Origin: Lachnotalea sp. AF33-28
GTDB taxonomy: Bacteria; Bacillota; Clostridia; Lachnospirales; Lachnospiraceae
Length of the DNA stretch: 64,000 bases
Direction: 5' to 3'
NCBI RefSeq assembly: GCF_003477885.1
Contig: NZ_QUEE01000003.1
Coordinates: 62,001 to 126,000, forward strand
The notes beneath the pieces were generated by a model, which was not told where the DNA came from, ran no database searches, and was given only the letters and a program-made list of their open reading frames with translations. Below are positions 42,727-51,069 of the stretch, piece by piece (positions within the stretch are counted from its first letter, which is position 1; each line of letters starts with the position of its first letter). The translations under genes and the position numbers were made by a program.

Positions 42727-43656
42727 ATGAAAATAGACCGCTTATTCCAAATCGTAATCCTCTTACTAAACAAAGGCACCCTCACCGCCAGCCAGTTGGC
42801 CAAACATTTCGGTGTAACCGCCCGAACCATCTACCGTGACATTGAGACCCTGTCCGTCTGCGGCATCCCCGTGACCATGACTCCAGGGCACAACGGAGGC
42901 ATACAGCTGCTGGATGATTATACACTATCCCGCACCTATTTCAGCGACGCAGAAAAAGACAACATCCTGCTGGCCTTACAGACTTTAAACGTCACCGATT
43001 TTCCAGACGCCGACCGGGCTCTGAAGCGCATGGCCTCTCTCTTTCGCAGCGTCCCCAAAGAGCCGTGGATCACTGTAGATTATGTGCCGTGGGGCAGTCA
43101 GCCCCATAATTTCCGGGAATTTGACCAGATCCGCTCCTCCATTTTGGACAGGCGTTATGTAGAATTTCATTACACCAACTCCAGCAACGAGCAAAAACAG
43201 GTGAAGATCGAGCCACATCAGCTGATCTTCAAAGGGGCAGCCTGGTATCTGAAGGGGTGGGATACCGACAAGCGGGCTTTCCGCACCTATAAACTGACCA
43301 GAATGAAAAATTTCCAGATATGCGAAGACCACTTTGAAACTCCCCATCAGGAACAAAACGAAAAGTCGGCATCCGATGTCACTTCCTGTTCTGCGCCCCT
43401 GCTGATCCTTCATTTTCATCCCGACACCCTGTACCGTCTCTACGATAATTTCACCGACAGCGATATGACACATAACGAAGATGGGACGATCACCGTACAG
43501 GCCCGTTTTCCCGTGGATGAGTGGCTGTACGGATACCTGTTAAGCTTTGGGGATAAGGTGCAGGTGCTGGAACCGGCCAAAATCAGGGAGCATCTTGCCG
43601 AACGGATAGACCGTATGTACCGTCTCTATCACCCTGAAATCTTTTCACAATCCTGA
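42727..43656 (+). CDS. WYL-domain transcriptional regulator (YafY type)
   Basis: 309 residues: an N-terminal winged helix (LTASQLAKHFGVTARTIYRD) and a WYL ligand-binding domain (FKGAAWYLKGWDTDKRAFRTYKL; split motif AWYLKGW), followed by the C-terminal WCX region (RFPVDEWLYGYLLSFG). WYL domains sense nucleic acid or nucleotide-like ligands in several stress and defence regulators. The target is unknown. No strong ribosome site is seen in the C-rich leader. Confidence 0.9.
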   Translation: MKIDRLFQIVILLLNKGTLTASQLAKHFGVTARTIYRDIETLSVCGIPVTMTPGHNGGIQLLDDYTLSRTYFSDAEKDNILLALQTLNVTDFPDADRALKRMASLFRSVPKEPWITVDYVPWGSQPHNFREFDQIRSSILDRRYVEFHYTNSSNEQKQVKIEPHQLIFKGAAWYLKGWDTDKRAFRTYKLTRMKNFQICEDHFETPHQEQNEKSASDVTSCSAPLLILHFHPDTLYRLYDNFTDSDMTHNEDGTITVQARFPVDEWLYGYLLSFGDKVQVLEPAKIREHLAERIDRMYRLYHPEIFSQS

Positions 43657-43696
43657 AGGATCGGCTGTATTTCAAACGTGTTCAGGACAGCCTGTC

Positions 43697-43743
43697 GAAA
43701 CAAAAGCAGCCGGACACCAGTGCAAATCTGCACGGTATCCGGC
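43697..43743 (-). terminator. Terminator of the first Rpn-family gene
   Basis: GCCGGA (43709-43714) pairs with TCCGGC (43738-43743), with an inner TGCA/TGCA stem, followed on the minus strand by TGCTTTTGTTT. A diverged copy follows the second Rpn gene. Confidence 0.65.
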
Positions 43744-43793
43744 CGATATCTTCGATTACAGGATGTGTCTATGATATAATGTGAGGACATAGA

Positions 43794-44849
43794 TCAGATA
43801 TCGTCCTCTGCTTTTATACCGTATTCCAGATATAAGCTGCTGCGGAATGCCTTATCATTGACCGCCCGAAGTAAATCATCTGTTCGGGAATCGCGTATAA
43901 GTCTGGACGTCAAATCAGCAAATAACTCTTCACCTTCTGTTCGTCCAGCTTTTCGCCCTTCTATTCGTCCAGCTTCTCGTCCAGCCTCCCGTCCTTCTAT
44001 TCGTCCAGCCTCCCGTCCCTTTTTCTCTCCAAGCTCTGTGTAATACTCTCGGATCGTCGTTTCATCCGACGCCTGCATCTCACGTCTCAAATATTCGTAA
44101 CGTAATGCCTTGTCCATATTTATTTTTTCCAATTCATCCACCGCTGCCTGCATATACTCATTTGTCTTTGCCATATTGGTCAGTACCTCCCAATCTTTAG
44201 ACGATATCAGCTTTGCCCATCGGTATACGTCAGAGTCTTTTTCCTCTTCCGATACCTTTTCCAACTGATTTAAGTATAACATGCGCAGCCCCAGCTTGTC
44301 ACTATATACCTCACCGCTCTCCTTCATCAATCGCACTCTTTCGTAAAAACGCTCTGCCTGTTCCAGCTGAAACCCCAGTATGCTGATATGGATGCATTCC
44401 TCCAGCATCCTGTAGCCTTCTCCCTTTTTTATATCCTCCAAAAACATCCTGCACAAATAAAACAGAGAGCGTTCTTCCCAATAGGGGAACGATAGAAGCT
44501 GCATTTCCAGATTGATTTTTTTCTGACTGTTCAAATGCACTTTAATATCCAGAATTCCTTCCCGATCCTCCGGGTAGTCTCCTCGCACAAAGGTATCGGG
44601 AAACTCCAGGTCGGCAATCTGCTGCGGATCCATGTCAAGCAGGGCGCTTAAGAGTCCTGTCAGGGCTTTTTTATTCCGGAACGCCGTCTTAAATGCGAAA
44701 TCATTTGTCAGACAGATATTCAGTGTCGCATCGCTGTCCGCCAGTTCCCGAATCATCCGGTCTCTTTCATCGGCAGGCCGTAGAACCGTTTCGTTTGAGA
44801 AAGCTAATCCGGGAATAATCTGTCTCTTTTGTCTTTTTTTCCTCGTCAT
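43794..44849 (-). CDS. Rpn-family recombination-promoting nuclease, copy 1
   Basis: 351 residues of the PD-(D/E)XK Rpn/transposase-like family. The N terminus has LTNDFAFKTAFRNKKALTGL; the nuclease core has EGILDIKVHLNSQKKINLEM (Asp...Glu-x-Gln/Lys pattern) near residues 97-117; a helical middle follows; then a low-complexity repeat of (R)EAGRIEG/REAGR units near residues 283-308 and a conserved tail. Family members stimulate RecA-independent recombination or restrict phage, and are often mislabelled transposases. The GGAGAG ribosome site is shared with copy 2. Confidence 0.85.
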   Translation of the reverse strand: MTRKKRQKRQIIPGLAFSNETVLRPADERDRMIRELADSDATLNICLTNDFAFKTAFRNKKALTGLLSALLDMDPQQIADLEFPDTFVRGDYPEDREGILDIKVHLNSQKKINLEMQLLSFPYWEERSLFYLCRMFLEDIKKGEGYRMLEECIHISILGFQLEQAERFYERVRLMKESGEVYSDKLGLRMLYLNQLEKVSEEEKDSDVYRWAKLISSKDWEVLTNMAKTNEYMQAAVDELEKINMDKALRYEYLRREMQASDETTIREYYTELGEKKGREAGRIEGREAGREAGRIEGRKAGRTEGEELFADLTSRLIRDSRTDDLLRAVNDKAFRSSLYLEYGIKAEDDI

Positions 44850-45117
44850 CTTTAAACTCTCCTCTGTATAATTTTAGTGCGCAAAAATCAGGAAACGCCC
44901 AAAAAACAGAGCAGGTTCCCGTAATTTATGCATACTCAAGTGAGAAACAGGCGGCGAAACTGCCGCATGAATCAGGATAAACTCCTGAAAAGAATAGTAA
45001 ATAGATCGATCGGTGCTTATAACTTTACCATAAGCTCTGTTAAACATCAATCTTATAAGAAGGTTAATATGGATGAATTCGGAACTTTCACCCATTAGAA
45101 CGTACGCCCGCCGAGTA

Positions 45118-45161
45118 TCAAAAAAAGCCGGGTACCAATACAAATCTGCACGGCAACCGGC
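45118..45161 (-). terminator. Terminator of the second Rpn-family gene
   Basis: GCCGGGT (45127-45133) pairs with ACCGGC (45156-45161), followed on the minus strand by TTTTTTTG. It corresponds to 43709-43743 in the other unit. Confidence 0.65.
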
Positions 45162-45308
45162 CGATATCCCTCATCATAGCATGTGTCCTAATGAAGGAAG
45201 CATTGCCCGCGCACAGTCCATCGAACGCAGTTCGAACTTTATTGGCTGTGCTACCCAATTGACGATATCAGATGTATGTATCCTTATGATCCAATGTAAA
45301 GACGCGAA

Positions 45309-46328
45309 TCAGATTTCGTCCTCTGCTTTTATGCCATATTCCAAATATAAGCTGCTGCGAAATGCCTTATCATTGGCCGCCCGAAGTAAATCATCTGTTC
45401 GGGAATCGCGTATAAGTCTGGACGTCAAATCAGCAAATAACTCTTCACCTTCTGTTCGTCCAGCCTCCCGCCCTTCTGATCGTCCAGCCTCCCGTCCCTT
45501 TTTCTCTCCAAGCTCTGTGTAATACTCTCGGATCGTCGTTTCATCCGACGCCTGCATCTCACGTCTCAAATATTCATAGCGCAATGCCTTGTCCAGGTTT
45601 ATTTTTTCCAATTCATCTACCGCTGCCTGCATATACTCGTTTGTCTTTGCCATATTGGTCAGTACCCCCCAATCTTTAGACGATATCAGCTTTGCCCAAT
45701 GGTATACGTCAGAGTCTTTTTCCTCTTCCGATACCTTTTCCAACTGATTTAAGTATAACATGCGCAGCCCCAGCTTGTCACTATATACCTTACCGCTCTC
45801 CTTCATCAACCGCACTCTTTCGTAAAAACGGTCTGCCTGTTCCAGATGAAACCCCAGTATGCTGATATGGATGCATTCCTCCAGCATCCTATAGCCTTCT
45901 CCCTTTTTTATATCCTCCAAAAACATCCTGCACAAATAAAACAGAGAGCGTTCTTCCCAATAGGGGAACGATAGAAGCTGCATTTCCAGATTGATTTTTT
46001 TCTGACTGTTCAAATGCACTTTAATATCCAGAATTCCTTCCCGATCCTCCGGGTAGTCTCCTCGCACAAAGGTATCGGGAAACTCCAGGTCGGCAATCTG
46101 CTGCGGATCCATGTCAAGCAGGGCGCTTAAGAGTCCTGTCAGGGGTTTTTTATTGGGGGACGCCGTCTTAAATGCGAAATCATTCGTCAGACAGATATTC
46201 AGTGTTGCATCGCTGTCCGCCAGTTCCCGGATCATCCGGTCTCTTTCATCGGCAGGCCGTAGAACCGTTTCATTTGAGAAAGCTAATCCGGGAATAATCT
46301 GTCTCTTTTGTCTTTTTTTCCTCGTCAT
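45309..46328 (-). CDS. Rpn-family recombination-promoting nuclease, copy 2
   Basis: 339 residues, nearly identical to the 44849 gene. Differences visible: a run of substitutions near residue 55 (TASPNKKPLTG against TAFRNKKALTG, from a short cluster of base changes), a few scattered residues, and 12 residues fewer in the EAGR/EGR repeat (GREAGRSEGREAGRTEGEE). The catalytic region is unchanged, so both copies look functional. No terminal inverted repeats or target duplications were seen around the pair, so mobility is not evident. Confidence 0.85.
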   Translation of the reverse strand: MTRKKRQKRQIIPGLAFSNETVLRPADERDRMIRELADSDATLNICLTNDFAFKTASPNKKPLTGLLSALLDMDPQQIADLEFPDTFVRGDYPEDREGILDIKVHLNSQKKINLEMQLLSFPYWEERSLFYLCRMFLEDIKKGEGYRMLEECIHISILGFHLEQADRFYERVRLMKESGKVYSDKLGLRMLYLNQLEKVSEEEKDSDVYHWAKLISSKDWGVLTNMAKTNEYMQAAVDELEKINLDKALRYEYLRREMQASDETTIREYYTELGEKKGREAGRSEGREAGRTEGEELFADLTSRLIRDSRTDDLLRAANDKAFRSSLYLEYGIKAEDEI

Positions 46329-46572
46329 CTTTAAACTCTCCTCTGTATAATTTTAGGACGCAAAAATCAGGAAACGCCCAAAAACAGAGCAGGTTCCCAT
46401 AATTTCTGCTTACTCAAGTGGGAAACAGGCGGCGAAACTGTCGCACGAATCAGGATAAACTCCTGAAAAGAATGATAAATAGATCTATCGGTGCTTATAA
46501 CTTTACCATAAGCCATGTTAAAAATCAATCCTAAGAAAGTTAATATAATTCAGCAATATAATTCCTATATAC

Positions 46573-46621
46573 GAAAACAAAGGCCGTGCCCTCCCGGTTT
46601 TTATACCGGGAGAGAACGGCC
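46573..46621 (-). terminator. Terminator of uxaB
   Basis: GGCCGT (46582-46587) with ACGGCC (46616-46621) and an inner CTCCCGGT/ACCGGGAG stem, followed on the minus strand by TTTGTTTTCG. Confidence 0.85.
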
Positions 46622-46635
46622 AGTCAACACTTTAT

Positions 46636-47976
46636 TTATTTCTTCAAAATCTCCGCATATGCCGCTTTCATTCCCTGATCTTCAATCAAATCATAGTACT
46701 TTTGTACATCAGGGATCATATCTGTCAGATCAGACTGCCAATACTCTTCCTTTTTCAGGATCTCCTCCACGCTGGCGCCTTTCATAAATTCCATCACCTC
46801 AGGCACATCATTCGACTTATCAGTGCGGTAAAATGCGATCAGAGCAGCCATGGAGAATGTCAGAGCCGGCGGATAGACGCCGTTTTGCTCCTTATACTCC
46901 AGAATGGTAGGCAGCACGCGCACCTGGAATTTGCTCACGGAATTAAGCGCTATGGACAAAAGCATATGTTTGATGAACGGATTGGAGAATCTCTCCAGCA
47001 CCGCCTCGCCGAATTTGATATCGGTCTCGGTATTCCCCAAGGTGGGCACGATTTCTTCAAAGATACACTTCTTAAGGAATGCACACACAGTCTCATCCTT
47101 CAGACACTCACCCACAGTTTCCAGTCCGTACAGATATGCGCCCAATACCATGGACGTGTGGGCACCGTTTAAGATACGCACCTTTCTCTTCTTGTAAGGG
47201 TCCACATTATCGGTCCATACCACATTGATGCCGGCTTTGTTAAAGGGAAGTTCCTCTTCAAAATGACCTTCAATCACCCACAGATGGAAGATTTCACCGG
47301 TATCAATCATATTGTCCTTATAGCCGATCTGCTTGGTGAGCTCCTCGACTTCATCCCTGGGATATCCGGTTACAATGCGGTCCACCAGAGTGTTGCAGAA
47401 GGTATTCTCTTTCTTCAGCCATTTCTCGAAATCCTCACCCAGTTCCCACAGCTTCGCGTATTTGTTCACACATTCGCGCAGAAGATCCGCATTGTGATCC
47501 GTCAGCTCGCAGGGAAGCAGGATAAAACCATTAAGGCCCGTCTGGAATCTCTTATATAAGAACTGAGTCAGCTTCGCAGGGTAAGACTTAGCAGGACGGT
47601 CGGTCAGTTTCTCAGTACCCAGATACTCGATTCCTGCCTCTGTGGTGTTGGAGATGATCACCCTTAAATCCGGATTTTCAGCCAACGCCATATAACTGTC
47701 AAAATCCGTATAGGGGTTGATCGCTCTGGAAACGGACTCAATATAAGTGCGCTCATTCACCACCTGGCCGTTATCCACACCGCGAAGGAACAGGTTATAC
47801 TTGCAGTCCTGCGCATTCAACATGTCCACCATACCTTTTTCAATCGGTTGTATAATCACAACTTTGCCGTCATATACGCCCTGTACGTTCATCTTGTGGA
47901 AAAAATAATCTATGAACGCACGCAGGAAACCGCCCTCACCGAACTGCATCACTGTTTCTTTTACTTGACTGCTCAT
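46636..47976 (-). CDS. uxaB: Tagaturonate reductase (altronate oxidoreductase)
   Basis: A 446-residue NAD-dependent enzyme of the mannitol dehydrogenase family, converting tagaturonate to altronate in galacturonate breakdown. The N-terminal MQFGEGGFLRAFID dinucleotide motif, ISNTTEAGI, and the C-terminal RKVRILNGAHTSMVLGAYL block, with the catalytic Lys and His, are characteristic of UxaB. No other uxa/kdg genes adjoin. Two operator-like palindromes flank its promoter. Confidence 0.93.
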   Translation of the reverse strand: MSSQVKETVMQFGEGGFLRAFIDYFFHKMNVQGVYDGKVVIIQPIEKGMVDMLNAQDCKYNLFLRGVDNGQVVNERTYIESVSRAINPYTDFDSYMALAENPDLRVIISNTTEAGIEYLGTEKLTDRPAKSYPAKLTQFLYKRFQTGLNGFILLPCELTDHNADLLRECVNKYAKLWELGEDFEKWLKKENTFCNTLVDRIVTGYPRDEVEELTKQIGYKDNMIDTGEIFHLWVIEGHFEEELPFNKAGINVVWTDNVDPYKKRKVRILNGAHTSMVLGAYLYGLETVGECLKDETVCAFLKKCIFEEIVPTLGNTETDIKFGEAVLERFSNPFIKHMLLSIALNSVSKFQVRVLPTILEYKEQNGVYPPALTFSMAALIAFYRTDKSNDVPEVMEFMKGASVEEILKKEEYWQSDLTDMIPDVQKYYDLIEDQGMKAAYAEILKK

Positions 47977-47996
47977 TTTCTAATCCTCCATAAATA

Positions 47997-48107
47997 TGTA
48001 AGTGCTTACATCCTTCTAAACACCTAATCCTTTTCAATTCTCCTTTACTATACAATACTTTCACTTACAATACAAGAGGATTTCCATATTTTTTGTAAAT
48101 GCTTACA
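47997..48107 (-). promoter_or_regulatory. uxaB promoter flanked by two matching operators
   Basis: Minus-strand TTGTAT (48070-48075) and TATAGT (48047-48052), 17 bp apart. TGTAAGTGCTTACA (47997-48010) lies downstream and TGTAAATGCTTACA (48094-48107) upstream; their centres are 97 bp apart. They look like operators for a LacI- or GntR-type hexuronate regulator not encoded nearby. Confidence 0.7.
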
Positions 48108-48140
48108 TACTTTTCTTTACTGTTTACAGCGCCGCAGCCC

Positions 48141-48192
48141 TCCCGCATATGGCAGGGCAGAGCACGGTCTACATTGGGACACTCTCTCGCTC
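48141..48192. repeat. Half copy of the palindromic element
   Basis: CCGCATATGGCAGGGCAGAG then GGGACACTCTCTCGCTCC follow the left half of copy C (CCGCGCATGCCAGGGCAGGA and GGGACACGCTCTCGCTCC). The central hairpin and second arm are missing. Confidence 0.65.
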
Positions 48193-48426
48193 CTGTTCGG
48201 CGGCCCAAAGAAGCATTCGGAAACAGGCGCAATCGACTCAATTGCCGGATCGTGTCGGATTGTACTGCAAGACCAAAGTTGTATCCGCGCCCTTTTTTTG
48301 CTATAGTAATATACGTATTTCTGTTTTACCCCATATTTGTTCCTAACATCAGCCTTATTGCTTTATAGCTTAACATGAATCCGATGCATACAGTCATATC
48401 CTGCTCCGGCATGATATGATTTTAAC

Positions 48427-48477
48427 TTAACGTTAATGTAACCCTGATCCCATTCACCCTTAATAGGTTAACGTTAA
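48427..48477. promoter_or_regulatory. Paired TTAACGTTAA palindromes upstream of the DUF4250 gene
   Basis: Two perfect 10-bp palindromes at 48427-48436 and 48468-48477, 41 bp centre to centre (about four helical turns). The spacing suits cooperative binding of a dimeric regulator on one face of the helix. Confidence 0.45.
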
Positions 48478-48525
48478 GCTCTGGATGAGGCTGGCTGCAG
48501 CACTAATGTAAAGGAGGTGTTAACC

Positions 48526-48705
48526 GTGCAAGATTTACCTAAAGACCCTGTCATGCTGCTCAGTGCAATTAACTTAAAGTTAAGGGATTACTATAAGAGT
48601 CTGGATGAATTATGCGAAGACTTAAATATAAGCAGAGATGAACTTGAGATGAAGTTAAAGCAGATAGATTATGCATATGATGCGGATGCCAATCAGTTTA
48701 AATGA
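48526..48705 (+). CDS. DUF4250 domain-containing small protein
   Basis: 59 residues from GTG 48526, 8 nt after GGAGG; an in-frame GTG at 48517 overlaps that ribosome site. The sequence LPKDPVMLLSAINLKLRDYY and SLDELCEDLNISRDELEMKL matches the DUF4250 family of Firmicutes, a short helical domain of unknown function. Acidic, soluble, no signal. It is monocistronic and convergent with the AraC/GyrI regulator. Confidence 0.85.
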   Translation: MQDLPKDPVMLLSAINLKLRDYYKSLDELCEDLNISRDELEMKLKQIDYAYDADANQFK

Positions 48706-48717
48706 CCGCTGTCAGCA

Positions 48718-48756
48718 TAAAACCCCGGGCTGGGGACTATATTCAGTCCCCGGCCC
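48718..48756 (-). terminator. Terminator overlapping the end of the AraC/GyrI gene
   Basis: GGGC-T-GGGGACT (48727-48738) pairs with AGTCCCC-G-GCCC (48745-48756), followed on the minus strand by GGTTTTATG. Its first arm lies within the last codons of the gene. Confidence 0.7.
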
Positions 48757-49612
48757 CATTATCTTCCTTCTTCACTACCGGCACCCACACCTCATACTGG
48801 GCATTGGCAGGGTCCGCATTCAGATACACCTCGATATCCGGTGCATCTGCATATTCATAGCCTGATGTCGGAAGCCATTCCCTGATAACGCGCTGCTCCA
48901 GTTCCTGTAAAGATATATTGGTTCCGGAACCCGGAAATACCGCCCATGTCGAAGCGGGCACATAATACTCTTCCAGTCCCTGACCGGCCGGCATGCTGCT
49001 GGCCACTGCTATATAATAGCGCCATTCCTCTTCATCATTGCAGGCACTCACACCCAGAAGCCCCATCGGCTGACCGTTCATCATGGCCGCCAGCCTGCCT
49101 ATAGTCCCGTCTGCAGCAGCCTGCTGCCACATCTTAGGTACCGTCATAAAGTTCTGTTCCAATTCTTTATGCAATGGCTGTGATACTCCAATAATTCGAA
49201 AACCCTCTTTCTCTACCACCCGATAATTCATTTCTTCTACCCCTTTCACGGTTATCTTAAAGCTGATCGGAGGATAGGTTCTAAGCGCTGCGCCTTCTTT
49301 TCTAGCTGCAGATGGTGAGATCCCCTGCACGCTTTGAAACGCACGGTTAAATGCCGTGGGTGACGCATAGCCATATTTCAGCGCTATATCAATAATCTTC
49401 TCATCTCCGCTTTGCAGATCCACCGCGGCCAGTGACATCTTCCTGCGCCTGATATACTCTGACAGCGGAATACCCGCCATATAAGCAAACATGCGTTGAA
49501 AATGATAGGTGGAACAGCAGGCCGCCTTGGCGGCCTCCGCATAATCCACATCCCGGGTGAGATGTTCTTCGATATAATTGATGGCTTTGTTTAAACGCTC
49601 GATCCATTCCAT
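48743..49612 (-). CDS. AraC-type regulator with GyrI-like effector domain
   Basis: 289 residues: an N-terminal AraC double helix-turn-helix (AEAAKAACCSTYHFQRMFAY, IDIALKYGYASPTAFNRAFQ) followed by a GyrI/SOUL-type small-molecule binding domain (about 125-285, starting VEEMNYRVVEKEGFRIIGVS). This order is seen in Rob/BmrR-like multidrug-sensing regulators. No transporter adjoins, so the target is unknown. Palindromic element copy C lies 85 bp upstream. Confidence 0.92.
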   Translation of the reverse strand: MEWIERLNKAINYIEEHLTRDVDYAEAAKAACCSTYHFQRMFAYMAGIPLSEYIRRRKMSLAAVDLQSGDEKIIDIALKYGYASPTAFNRAFQSVQGISPSAARKEGAALRTYPPISFKITVKGVEEMNYRVVEKEGFRIIGVSQPLHKELEQNFMTVPKMWQQAAADGTIGRLAAMMNGQPMGLLGVSACNDEEEWRYYIAVASSMPAGQGLEEYYVPASTWAVFPGSGTNISLQELEQRVIREWLPTSGYEYADAPDIEVYLNADPANAQYEVWVPVVKKEDNGAGD

Positions 49613-49696
49613 GTGATTCAGCTCCTTTGGTTATGGGGGTATTATAGATGTTTGAAAGGGAAAAGTCCTCTCTTTTGGTGCACGAAAAAGAGAGAT

Positions 49697-49899
49697 TGCT
49701 GTTCGCAGTTATCGTAAATTTTCCGCGCATGCCAGGGCAGGATATGGTCCTCGGCGGGACACGCTCTCGCTCCGTGAAGCGCGCAACGGTTCTAACGCTG
49801 CAAACTACGCAGCGAAAGAACCGGCGGGCTTCAAGGGATCCCTATGAGGACCATATCCTGCCCTGGCATGCGCTGATTTATCGGCAACTATGAACAGCA
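49697..49899. repeat. Palindromic dispersed element, full copy C (inverted orientation)
   Basis: Perfect 28-bp arms at 49725-49752 and 49846-49873, beginning GCGCATGCCAGGGCAGGATA. The central hairpin is almost the exact reverse complement of that in copy A. The outer ends TGCTGTTCGCAGTTATCG and CGGCAACTATGAACAGCA are clear imperfect inverted repeats. This copy best shows the complete element of about 203 bp. Confidence 0.88.
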
Positions 49900-50474
49900 G
49901 CGGAAAGCATTAAATATTTGTTATCTCAATTCCATCTGACTAATTCCTTTAAATTTATATACAGCTGATTAATTAAATCAAGTATTCTGCAGTACAGCCA
50001 TCCGGTTACAATAGATGTTCTTCCCATGTCATAAACGAGAAATCTATTAGCTCACAACACATTTCGTATATAGAAATCGATTCTTATGCTTACGCACCAC
50101 CATTATAGCATATATAGAGCGGCAAACAAACGAATATTTTTTTACTTAATTAATTAAGATGTGATCTTCTTGTGTACTGTTAACTGCTGTATTCTTATGC
50201 TCTTTAACTGAGTTTATTATAACAGCGACCTCTGTTTTATATATTATAATTTCTTTGACTTTATTGACCATAAAACTAACATGCTAAAGGCTAAGACAAC
50301 GTATGCGATACCGCTTTGAATGGTTCGTTCTCAATGCTAATTCTGTTAATAATAGTCATAACTCAATTTTCGCTGACGACGCTTCGGTTCTGTTCAAATA
50401 TGTAAATCAATATACACAAACATTTTTTAACGCAATAACTTGGGCTCGATAAGTGGTAACGAAGCTAATGAAAA
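49900..50474. other. A/T-rich gap without a recognisable gene
   Basis: 575 bp of A/T-rich DNA. I see only scattered short reading frames without ribosome sites, and no tRNA or clear element. Base composition changes sharply from the copy C element and matches the downstream secreted-protein gene, so it may belong to the same acquired segment. Confidence 0.5.
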
Positions 50475-50518
50475 ATGGACTATACAAAGAATTATTATCA
50501 TTGTATAGTCCATTTTTA
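50475..50518. terminator. Terminator of the sigma/anti-sigma/secreted-protein cassette
   Basis: ATGGACTATACAA (50475-50487) pairs perfectly with TTGTATAGTCCAT (50501-50513), with A- and T-tracts outside the stem on the two strands. Confidence 0.85.
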
Positions 50519-50577
50519 CAGTCCTTTTATTTTAAAATAGTCCCCTCATATATACTCATATCCAAAAATTTCTAAGA

Positions 50578-51051
50578 TTATGACGGATAATATGTACCCG
50601 TTGTTTGTAAAGTGATTGGTTCAGATCCTCCATTTTTTCCATATACCGTAGCATATACTGTAAAACGGTAGCTTTCATTAACATTTGCAAGCCTATTTCT
50701 ATGGAAATTAAAATCCCGTGGTAAATCTGTATTTTGTGTAGTCAGGTCCAAATAAGTAATAACAACTTGGTATTTTCCATTTGCATCCTTCATTTCTAAT
50801 TGGGCCCGTGCAGTAATGTAAGAGCAAGTGGAATCCCCATTAATATTAGCATCCATATATACTCTTCCATTATTAAAACTTAGTGCAATACCCGTCGTAG
50901 ATACATACTCCCAGCAAGGCATTATTTCATTTCCATCTTCATCCAAGTAAACGACTCTATTATCATTGCTTTCATCTGCTAATGATACTGTCGCAAAACA
51001 ACTTGTTAACAATAATGCCAACACTAAAACAGCTGCTATTTTCCTATACAT
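50578..51051 (-). CDS. Small secreted protein of unknown function
   Basis: 157 residues. The N terminus MYRKIAAVLVLALLLTSC is a signal sequence; LLTSC could be a lipobox, or cleavage could follow SLA. The mature part is beta-rich, with an ordered DESNDN start, two Cys (PCWEY, STCSY) and many Thr/Asn. No family recognised. A/T-rich codon use sets it apart from neighbours. It is 18 bp downstream of the anti-sigma-like gene, so it is probably part of that regulon's output. Confidence 0.7.
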   Translation of the reverse strand: MYRKIAAVLVLALLLTSCFATVSLADESNDNRVVYLDEDGNEIMPCWEYVSTTGIALSFNNGRVYMDANINGDSTCSYITARAQLEMKDANGKYQVVITYLDLTTQNTDLPRDFNFHRNRLANVNESYRFTVYATVYGKNGGSEPITLQTTGTYYPS

Positions 51052-51069
51052 ATGTACTCCTTTATTAAA

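Larger units (their letters stand above)
43709..46545. repeat. Tandem duplication of an Rpn nuclease gene with its flanks
   Basis: Unit 1 (about 43709-45070) and unit 2 (about 45127-46545) match through the terminator hairpin, the coding region and about 215 bp of upstream DNA, ending near GTTAATAT. Unit 2 has about 95 extra bp between hairpin and stop codon, and lacks 36 bp in the coding repeat. The high similarity of the non-coding flanks points to a recent tandem duplication. Confidence 0.85.

Noticed and set aside
41268..42839. 523-codon plus-strand frame opposite araR
   Set aside because: Antisense to a well-supported repressor gene and its promoter, rich in low-complexity residues at the end, no start signals.
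43794..46328. Insertion sequence made of the two Rpn-family genes
   Set aside because: Although such genes are often labelled transposase, no terminal inverted repeats or target duplications flank either copy; a tandem duplication explains the data better.
47997..48010. CcpA cre site upstream of uxaB
   Set aside because: The central CG of cre is replaced by TG and the site is a perfect palindrome repeated 97 bp away, which fits a dedicated regulator better.
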